16,995 bases of DNA, from the NCBI GenBank assembly GCA_002405565.1, contig DHMB01000065.1, positions 532 through 17,526 of the forward strand, given 5' to 3'. Position 1 is the stretch's first letter; each line of letters begins with the position of its first letter. The DNA comes from Clostridiales bacterium UBA4653. Its GTDB lineage: Bacteria > Bacillota > Clostridia > Oscillospirales > CAG-272. Positions 7,020-13,291 of the stretch are shown here, in pieces. The translations under genes and the position numbers were made by a program. A model generated the notes under the pieces. That model did no database searches, was not told the DNA's origin, and saw nothing but the letters and a program-made list of their open reading frames with translations.

Positions 7020-7057
7020 GACGTTGTACCATTGAAGCGTGAAAAGGAGGTGGCGAT

Positions 7058-7795
7058 ATGTCAGGCGACATAAAATTCAGCTTCAAACGGTATGAAGTCA
7101 AATATTTTCTCTCTCCGGAGCAGTATTCTTCTCTGCTTTGCGGAATGAAAATGTATATGAGTCCGGATGAATACGGAAAAACATCGATCTGCAACATTTA
7201 TTATGATACGGACGATTGGGATCTGATACGTCAGTCGACGGAAAAGCCCGTGTATAAAGAAAAGCTCCGCATACGCAGTTACGGCGTTCCGGAGGAAAAC
7301 GGCAGGGTTTTCATAGAAATAAAAAAGAAGTTCTCGGGCGTCGTATATAAAAGGAGGATATCGTCCGCGGCACGGACTGCGGAAAAGTTTCTTCAAAGTC
7401 CGATAGCGGCAAGCAACGCTCCGCAGATTGAAAAAGAGATCAAATGGTTTCAGTTTTACCACCGGACAAAGCCGAAGGTCTTTATCGGCTACGACAGAAT
7501 CGCATATGTCGGTCGTGACGACCCCGATCTTCGCATAACTTTTGATACAAACATGCGCTGGCGCGATTATGATCTCGATCTCCGCTTCGGCGATTACGGA
7601 AAGCCCATAATAGATACGGACAAAATTCTCATGGAAATCAAAATCCCGGGGACGTGCCCGATGTGGCTCGCACGTCTTCTCTCTGAGATCGGCGCTTTCC
7701 CGACATCATTTTCAAAATACGGCGCGTGCTACGCAAATCATCTCATAAAAAAAGAAATTTCGGAAAAAGAAAAGGAGGCGCTTTACAGTGCTTAA
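7058..7795 (+). CDS. VTC-domain polyphosphate polymerase
   Basis: This 245-residue protein is a stand-alone VTC catalytic domain of the kind that, in yeast Vtc4, makes polyphosphate from ATP in a tunnel lined by basic residues. The family's active-site motifs are present in order: RYEVK (11-15), ICNIYYDT (44-51), KLRIRSY (69-75), FIEIKKK (85-91), YKRR (97-100), GYDRIAY (144-150), LRITFD (158-163), MEIKIPG (192-198) and SKYGA near 219-223. It has no SPX domain and no membrane helix. A GGAGGTGG site precedes the ATG at 7058. It overlaps the DUF4956 gene by 8 bp, so the two are translationally coupled and the membrane partner may recruit or gate the enzyme (inference). The polymer made has not been shown here; polyphosphate is the family expectation. 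Confidence 0.88.
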   Translation: MSGDIKFSFKRYEVKYFLSPEQYSSLLCGMKMYMSPDEYGKTSICNIYYDTDDWDLIRQSTEKPVYKEKLRIRSYGVPEENGRVFIEIKKKFSGVVYKRRISSAARTAEKFLQSPIAASNAPQIEKEIKWFQFYHRTKPKVFIGYDRIAYVGRDDPDLRITFDTNMRWRDYDLDLRFGDYGKPIIDTDKILMEIKIPGTCPMWLARLLSEIGAFPTSFSKYGACYANHLIKKEISEKEKEALYSA

Positions 7796-8450
7796 TTCAA
7801 TAATCGGTTCGGAAATAACGGTTTCTTCGTTTCTCATATGTACGGCGGTTTCGCTCGTGCTCGGTATCGGCACGGCGCTCGTCGGAATGTTCAGGGCAAA
7901 ATCATCGCAGAGTTTCGCGATAGCCGTCGCAATTCTTCCCGCCGTCGTGCAAACGGTGATAATGCTTGTAAACGGCAATATCGGCGCGGGAGTGGCTGTT
8001 GCGGGCGCGTTCGGGCTTGTCCGTTTCCGCTCTGCACCGGGCACGGCAAAGGAAATCTGCGCGATATTCCTCGCCATGGCAATCGGACTTGCAACGGGAA
8101 TGGGCTATGTCGGACTTGCGGCTCTGCTGTTTGTCATCGTCGCCGCGGCAATGATAATTCTCACAAAGTTTGACTTCGGCGCAAAGAAGACATCGGAGCG
8201 GACGCTCAAAATCACTATCCCCGAAAATCTTGATTACGACGGACTTTTCGACGATATCTTTGAAAAATACGCAAAGGAATTTTCGCTTGAAAAGGTCAAG
8301 ACCTCAAACATGGGCACCCTTTATGACCTTACATACCGCGTGGTTTTCAAAACGGCGCAGGTGCCGAAATCTTTCCTTGACGAGCTCCGTTGCCGCAACG
8401 GTAACCTGAATATCGTCTGCGGAAAAGAGGTTTCGTCCGAAACGCTGTGA
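7788..8450 (+). CDS. DUF4956 membrane protein, partner of the VTC enzyme
   Basis: The 220-residue protein has four predicted membrane segments (about 14-34, 43-61, 64-79 with 88-104, and 106-126) and a soluble C-terminal domain of about 90 residues. The conserved family stretch GLVRFRSAPGTAKEI lies at 76-90. The start is the GTG at 7788 inside the end of the VTC gene, with AAGGAGG at 7772-7778 as ribosome binding site. DUF4956 genes are regularly found beside bacterial VTC-type genes. Function is unproven; a membrane channel or anchor for the polymer made by the VTC enzyme is a reasonable inference. The cytoplasmic tail (around FDDIFEKYAKEF) has an alpha/beta look and could be regulatory. The gene ends 10 bp before the two-component system's promoter. 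Confidence 0.85.
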   Translation: MLNSIIGSEITVSSFLICTAVSLVLGIGTALVGMFRAKSSQSFAIAVAILPAVVQTVIMLVNGNIGAGVAVAGAFGLVRFRSAPGTAKEICAIFLAMAIGLATGMGYVGLAALLFVIVAAAMIILTKFDFGAKKTSERTLKITIPENLDYDGLFDDIFEKYAKEFSLEKVKTSNMGTLYDLTYRVVFKTAQVPKSFLDELRCRNGNLNIVCGKEVSSETL

Positions 8451-8460
8451 AAAAGATGTG

Positions 8461-8489
8461 TTGAAATTTTCCTTTTTGCAGTGTATAAT
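8461..8489 (+). promoter_or_regulatory. Promoter for the two-component system
   Basis: TTGAAA (8461-8466) and TATAAT (8484-8489) are 17 bp apart, a near-consensus sigma-A promoter just after the DUF4956 stop codon. The 11-bp repeats seen at 6968-7019 do not occur here, so the regulator is probably made constitutively. Confidence 0.8.
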
Positions 8490-8509
8490 ACAGTCAAAGG
8501 GGTGAGATT

Positions 8510-9184
8510 ATGCGCTTACTTATAGCGGAAGACGAGCTTGACCTTGCGGAGGCTCTGACCGTATTTTTTGAGAAAAATCAGTTCTCCGTGGACACCGTCG
8601 GAGACGGATTTTCCGCCTATGAATATGCTTCCTCGGGAGAATATGACGCGATAATTCTCGATGTCATGATGCCGAAGATGAACGGCGTCGACGTGCTTAA
8701 GAAACTCCGCGAGGAAGGAATAAAAACTCCCGTCATGATGCTGACGGCAAAGGCGCAGAAGGATGACAGAATAACCGGCTTTGACGCCGGCGCTGACGAC
8801 TATCTTCCAAAGCCGTTTGAGCCTGACGAGCTTATATGCCGCGTCCGCGCAATGTTGCGTCGCGGCGGAGAATACAAACCGTCGATACTCTCCTTCGGCG
8901 ATCTTTCCCTGAACGCCACGACAGGCGTTCTGCAATGCGGGGAGAAATCCGCAAAGCTGAGCGGAAAGGAATTTCAGGTCATGGAAATGCTTATGCGCTC
9001 TCCGAAGGTCGTTTTCTCCGCGGACAGACTCATGGAAAAAATATGGGGCTGGGACAGCGACGCCGAAATAAACGTCGTCTGGGTGCATATATCAAATCTG
9101 CGCAAAAAGCTGAAATCGATCGGCTCTTCTGTCTCGATATACGCAAGCAGAGGGCTCGGCTATATGTTGGAGGCTGAAAAATGA
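8510..9184 (+). CDS. OmpR/PhoB-family response regulator
   Basis: The 224-residue protein has a receiver domain (1-115) with the acidic pair in AEDE (6-9), phospho-acceptor Asp51 in IILDVMMP, Thr79 in MMLTAK and Lys101 in LPKPF. A winged-helix DNA-binding domain follows (about 128-222), with KLSGKEFQVMEMLM, the recognition region NVVWVHISNLRKKL and the terminal SRGLGYML hairpin. All phosphorylation residues are intact. GGGGTG at 8499-8504 precedes the ATG. It overlaps the kinase gene by 4 bp (ATGA). Its probable targets are the divergent promoters at 6918-7057, which carry the 11-bp direct repeats expected for this family; this is inference from architecture and proximity. Confidence 0.93.
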   Translation: MRLLIAEDELDLAEALTVFFEKNQFSVDTVGDGFSAYEYASSGEYDAIILDVMMPKMNGVDVLKKLREEGIKTPVMMLTAKAQKDDRITGFDAGADDYLPKPFEPDELICRVRAMLRRGGEYKPSILSFGDLSLNATTGVLQCGEKSAKLSGKEFQVMEMLMRSPKVVFSADRLMEKIWGWDSDAEINVVWVHISNLRKKLKSIGSSVSIYASRGLGYMLEAEK

Positions 9185-10410
9185 TAAAGCGTCTGCGGAA
9201 AAAATTCATAATGATAACGATGCTTTCCGTCGCCGCGGTGATGTTGCTTCTCAGCCTTACGGTCAACATAGCAAATTATGTCTCCGTCGACCGCGAGCTT
9301 ACTCAGATGCTGCGGATGATAAGCAATAACCAAGGCAGGGTTCCCTCATTTCCGCCCGGAGAAAAGCCGGACGGTATGCCTGAAAAGCCCTCGGATATAG
9401 AGGCTCCGTATTCGACAAGATACTTCGTTCTGCGCTATTCCGGCGACGGCGAGCTTATCGCGGCAGATCTGAAAAACATCGCCGCCGTAACAGAGGACGA
9501 CACGGACAAATATCTTGCGATAGCCGTAAAGCACGGAGAGGGCTTCGGATATACGAAGGGTTACAGATATTACGTTGTCCGCAATGACGAGAACAAATAC
9601 ATGGCAATCTTCCTTGACTGCGGAAGCAAGCTGCGCTCTGTTGCGACGTTTGCCGCTTATTCCGCCGCCGCAATGGTCGCCTGCACGGCTCTTGTTTATG
9701 TTCTCGTCCTGCTTATGTCGCGCAGAGCGATAGAGCCCGTTGTCAAGGCGTCGGAAAAGCAGAAGCAGTTCATAACCGACGCAAGTCACGAGCTGAAAAC
9801 TCCGATAACCGTCATTGCAACAAGTCTCAAAGTGCTTGAAATGGACGTCGGCAAGCAGAAATGGATAAACAAAGCCCGCGCGCAGACGGAAAAGCTGACG
9901 GAGCTCGTCAATTCTCTCGTCACTCTTTCCAAAATGGACGAGGAGACGTCACCTCTGATTTTTTCCGAGTTCAACATAAGCGACGCGCTGAGAGAAACGT
10001 CGGAATCGTTTACCGATTTTGCGCTCTCAAAGGGGCATGAGCTTAAAATCGCAATTGATGAAGGAATCGTCTATCGCGGCGACGAATACGCGATCCGCCA
10101 GCTCGCGTCAATCCTCATAGACAATGCCGTTAAATACGCAAGCGACGGCTCAGACATTGAATTTTCGCTTGAAAAAGCCAAGAAAGGCGTCATAATAAAA
10201 ACGTCAAACAAGTGCGATGGCATTGAAAAAGGCGACTGTTCAAAGCTGTTCGACCGCTTTTACAGGCAGGACGAATCGCGCAGTGCCGGAACGGGGGGCT
10301 TCGGTATCGGACTTTCGATTGCCCGCAGCATTGCCGAAGGACACCGCGGAACGGCTGTCGCAAAAAGCGACGACGGTCAGAGCATTGAGTTTATATTCCA
10401 TCTTAAATAA
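9181..10410 (+). CDS. Sensor histidine kinase without a HAMP domain
   Basis: The 409-residue kinase has TM1 at about 9-33, an extracytoplasmic sensor region at about 34-153 and TM2 at about 155-179. The phospho-acceptor His203 lies in ITDASHELKTPIT, the N-box in LIDNAVKYAS (Asn315), and the ATP lid in GTGGFGIGLSIARSI. Only about 24 residues separate TM2 from the histidine, so there is no HAMP domain. The sensor region begins with a Pro-rich segment (FPPGEKPDGMPEKPSD) and continues with a small alpha/beta part (RYFVLRYSGDGELI, YRYYVVRNDENKYMAIFLD) reminiscent of a PAS-like fold. The DxG motif of the G1 box is replaced by NKCDGIEKGDC, a tolerated variation in this kinase group. It is the cognate partner of the overlapping response regulator. 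The stimulus is unknown; an envelope or phosphate-related signal would fit the neighbours. Confidence 0.92.
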   Translation: MIKRLRKKFIMITMLSVAAVMLLLSLTVNIANYVSVDRELTQMLRMISNNQGRVPSFPPGEKPDGMPEKPSDIEAPYSTRYFVLRYSGDGELIAADLKNIAAVTEDDTDKYLAIAVKHGEGFGYTKGYRYYVVRNDENKYMAIFLDCGSKLRSVATFAAYSAAAMVACTALVYVLVLLMSRRAIEPVVKASEKQKQFITDASHELKTPITVIATSLKVLEMDVGKQKWINKARAQTEKLTELVNSLVTLSKMDEETSPLIFSEFNISDALRETSESFTDFALSKGHELKIAIDEGIVYRGDEYAIRQLASILIDNAVKYASDGSDIEFSLEKAKKGVIIKTSNKCDGIEKGDCSKLFDRFYRQDESRSAGTGGFGIGLSIARSIAEGHRGTAVAKSDDGQSIEFIFHLK

Positions 10411-10422
10411 TTTTCGATAATG

Positions 10423-10456
10423 AAAACGGGAGCCGCATTTGCGGTTCCCGTTTTTT
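10423..10456. terminator. Bidirectional intrinsic terminator after the histidine kinase
   Basis: AAAACGGGAGCCGC (10423-10436) pairs with GCGGTTCCCGTTTT starting at 10441, with one G-U pair in the plus-strand RNA and an ATTT loop. TTTTTT follows on the plus strand. On the minus strand the hairpin ends in GTTTTC and can also stop the convergent operon ending at 10460. Confidence 0.88.
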
Positions 10457-10459
10457 ATG

Positions 10460-11170
10460 TCATTTTGAATTTTCATTTTCGGAGTTTCTGTAATTTTCAA
10501 GCTCGCCCGCAAGCCCCTCCGTCGATTTGAATGGCAAAAGGAAATTATGCTTTCTTTTAAGTGCCCTTGCCCTGCTCTGTATCGCCGATTTGAGGTTTTC
10601 ATAGCGGACGTCGAATTTCTGCTCAGCCGCCCATTTCTTTATCTTGCTGACTATATTGAACGAATAGAAAAGGTCAACCGTCAGCACGCCCATATAAGCG
10701 CCGAGAAGATATACGCATATCTGCGACGATACCATTTTCAAAACAAGCGTTTCTATGTGCGGTTCGAGAAGGAAGCAGTATGCAGTGCCTATCGCGCCCC
10801 ACGCAAGGGAGAAGAGCGGACAGACAATCCCGCCGATGTTTCCCCATTGCTTTGAATAATCCCATAGCTTGACATGAAACTTTTTCACAAAGATCAGCCC
10901 CGTTATATATTCAATCCCCGTCAGGAGCAGGGTCAGAATGATTATTCTGACGGCAGTCGCCAGCGCCTTTGAGCCTATGAACGAAAAGTCGATCATGCAG
11001 AAAAGATACAGAAGCACATGCCCAAAGCCATAGAGCGGGAGGCATGGGCCCGTCATAAACCCGGGATTTATCCATTTTCCATGTACCGTTCTGCGGAAAA
11101 GCAATTCAAGCACCCAGCCGAAGCTCGCGCCTATTACAAAAACCGAAAAAAGCGTGAAAAACATGTTCAT
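10460..11170 (-). CDS. CmpB-like putative ABC transporter membrane protein (PF06541 type)
   Basis: The 236-residue protein has about five membrane segments (roughly 3-22, 47-63, 68-92, 113-132, 142-168) followed by a basic cytoplasmic tail (180-236). The conserved N-terminal signature GWVLE...NPGFMTGPCLPLYGFG (18-50) is characteristic of the family annotated as putative ABC-transporter type IV / CmpB, whose real function is unknown. No ATP-binding subunit lies beside it, so the family name should not be read as proof of ABC transport. It is the last gene of the minus-strand operon and starts 3 bp after the LxxG-repeat gene. A second in-frame ATG two codons later (11162-11164) is also possible. 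The gene ends next to a bidirectional terminator. Confidence 0.82.
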   Translation of the reverse strand: MNMFFTLFSVFVIGASFGWVLELLFRRTVHGKWINPGFMTGPCLPLYGFGHVLLYLFCMIDFSFIGSKALATAVRIIILTLLLTGIEYITGLIFVKKFHVKLWDYSKQWGNIGGIVCPLFSLAWGAIGTAYCFLLEPHIETLVLKMVSSQICVYLLGAYMGVLTVDLFYSFNIVSKIKKWAAEQKFDVRYENLKSAIQSRARALKRKHNFLLPFKSTEGLAGELENYRNSENENSK

Positions 11171-11173
11171 ACT

Positions 11174-13288
11174 TTATTTCGCCTTTACGGAGTCCGTGCG
11201 ATAAATGAACTTGACGCTACTCTCCATGCCTTCCGCCGCACCTGCGAATGACGTATATTCCTTTGAAACGTCAGCCAAAGCCTTTATACGGACTGAAAGC
11301 TCTTCCGTGCTGACTCCGCACTCTTCGAGCTTTTCCGTTATCTTGCCCGAGAACTGCGCAAGTCCGTCGCGGAGCTGCATTGCGCCGTCCTTGAGCTCGC
11401 CGATACCGTCTATGAGCGCAGGAGCGCTTTCCTTCATTGTGAGAAGTCCGGAAAGAAGCTGTTTTGCACCCGCGTCAAGACTTACGGCGCCGCTTTCAAG
11501 GCTGATTGCGCCGCTTTTCAGCTTGCCCGTCCCGACGTATGCTTCGCTTACGCCTTCCGTGTATTCGCCCAGTCCCTTGTAGAATTTATTGTAACTGTCA
11601 AGCTGAGAAATAAGCGCCTTTATGCTCGCTGCGCCGGCAGCAGCCTTTGCGACCGCAGCGTCCGCCTGCGCTTTTGTTTCGGGAGAATTAAGGTTCGTTT
11701 CTATAAGCTCTTCAACCTTATTTTCCGTCTGCGCCGCGATAAACGCCTGAATGTCTTCGCTTTCCATCTGCGCGTCAACTATTCCGGATATCGCGCCGAG
11801 CGTTGCCTCGTCCTGCATTTTTTCGCTGACCGCCGCATTGACAGCCGCCTGCATTTCCTCCGTAACCGTGCCGCTTGCAATTCCTGCTTTGTAGGTCTCC
11901 TCTGTCATGCCCATGGACGCAAGAACCTGAGTCATGATTATTTTCTGCTCTATCTGCTGTCTGACAGCCGCCGTAACGCCCGCTTCTATAACGTCGCGCT
12001 TTGCGTTTACGCTTGTTTTGACGGTCTCCTCAACCTTCGCTCTGACGCTTTCTTCCGAAAGCGAGGGAAGAATTGCCGTGAGTGTGGCATTGTAATTTTC
12101 AATCGTAAGCTCGGGAACATCCGTTATCCCCGCCGATGCAAGCTGTGCGGACGCCGTCGAAAGAAGCGTATCGAATATCTGCTTTGCGCCCGCATTCAGC
12201 TCGGAATTCTTTGAATTCAGCTTTCCGAGTCCCGAATAGAGCTGATTTGCTCCTCTGACAAGATCCGAAGAGCCGGATCTGAGCTGCGCCGTTCCCTGCT
12301 TGAGTGCAACCGCGCCTTCATAGAGCTTGTTTATACCGTCGACAAGCTCCGTCGACTTGTCAAGCAGTGTGCAGACGCCGTCATAAAGGTCGGACGAGCC
12401 GTCCGTCAATTTGCCGACGGCGTCCGTAAGCGCCGATATCTTTCCGCCGAGGTCATCCGTGCTTTCGGAATCAAGTCCGCCGAAGATTTCGTTTGTAGCG
12501 ACGGTGACGGTGTTTTTAAGGCTAAAATTCTTTGCGTCCGCCGTTATTTCAACATACGACGGAATATCGAGCTTACCGGAATCGGCGCCGAGGCTTTCCG
12601 CAAGTCCCGGAAGCGCAATTCCGATGACCGCAATGCGGTCGCCGTCATTTATGATTTTTCCGTTCGACACTTCAACGGAAGAAAACGTATCGGTATCGAG
12701 GAGAATTCCCGTAAGCATTGCGAAAGGAACATAAATTTTCTCGTCCTTGCCGTCGATATTCACGGTTCTGACTTCGTTGTTTATATAGTCAAAGCGGATT
12801 TTCACCTTGCCGCTCTTCCCTGCGATTTCATCCGCGCTGACAACCTTTCCGTCCAGCTCGTATGTAATCTTTATGCTGACGGGAAGCTCTTTTTCTATAT
12901 TGCCCTGATAATATATATCGTTTCCGTTTGCGTTCCAGACATATGTGTTTTCCCCGCCCATGACGTATTCCTCGTCACCCTTGACGTTGACAATGTCCGT
13001 AGCCCCCGTGACATCTGTCAGAGTGTCGCTCTTTCCGTCATTCTTTATCCAGTCGCTGACTATCAGCTTTTTTACACTGCCGTCCGCTCCCGCGATGACG
13101 TAGACCGTCTCTTTTTTGGTAGCGGATGTGTCGCCCGCAACGGGCGCAGAGCTTATTGTTTCTCCTGTCGCAACGCCGCTTTTCTTACCATTATTTGCGG
13201 CAACCGCATATATACCCGTCAATGCCGCGCCGCACATAATCGCGGCACAAAGCACAACGGAAACCGTTTTGATGATTTTGTTTTTCAT
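11174..13288 (-). CDS. Secreted LxxG heptad-repeat protein, partner of the MMPL transporter
   Basis: The 704-residue product has a signal peptide (hydrophobic 8-29, likely cleavage after YAVA). A beta-rich domain follows (about 55-265), and then two blocks of the xxxLxxG heptad repeat seen in YhgE/Pip-type proteins: about 285-368 (LTDGSSDLYDG, LVDGINKLYEG, LRSGSSDLVRG) and about 573-650 (LKSGAISLESG, LKDGAMQLRDG). Between them lies a long helical, Ala/Glu-rich insertion (about 370-560). The repeats are expected to form a long helical hairpin outside the cell. In YhgE/Pip this region is fused between membrane segments; here it is a separate exported chain with no C-terminal anchor that I can see. 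The GGGAGGAG ribosome binding site lies in the last codons of the MMPL gene 3 bp upstream, so the two are coupled and probably form one complex. Substrate unknown. Confidence 0.83.
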   Translation of the reverse strand: MKNKIIKTVSVVLCAAIMCGAALTGIYAVAANNGKKSGVATGETISSAPVAGDTSATKKETVYVIAGADGSVKKLIVSDWIKNDGKSDTLTDVTGATDIVNVKGDEEYVMGGENTYVWNANGNDIYYQGNIEKELPVSIKITYELDGKVVSADEIAGKSGKVKIRFDYINNEVRTVNIDGKDEKIYVPFAMLTGILLDTDTFSSVEVSNGKIINDGDRIAVIGIALPGLAESLGADSGKLDIPSYVEITADAKNFSLKNTVTVATNEIFGGLDSESTDDLGGKISALTDAVGKLTDGSSDLYDGVCTLLDKSTELVDGINKLYEGAVALKQGTAQLRSGSSDLVRGANQLYSGLGKLNSKNSELNAGAKQIFDTLLSTASAQLASAGITDVPELTIENYNATLTAILPSLSEESVRAKVEETVKTSVNAKRDVIEAGVTAAVRQQIEQKIIMTQVLASMGMTEETYKAGIASGTVTEEMQAAVNAAVSEKMQDEATLGAISGIVDAQMESEDIQAFIAAQTENKVEELIETNLNSPETKAQADAAVAKAAAGAASIKALISQLDSYNKFYKGLGEYTEGVSEAYVGTGKLKSGAISLESGAVSLDAGAKQLLSGLLTMKESAPALIDGIGELKDGAMQLRDGLAQFSGKITEKLEECGVSTEELSVRIKALADVSKEYTSFAGAAEGMESSVKFIYRTDSVKAK

Positions 13289-13291
13289 GAT

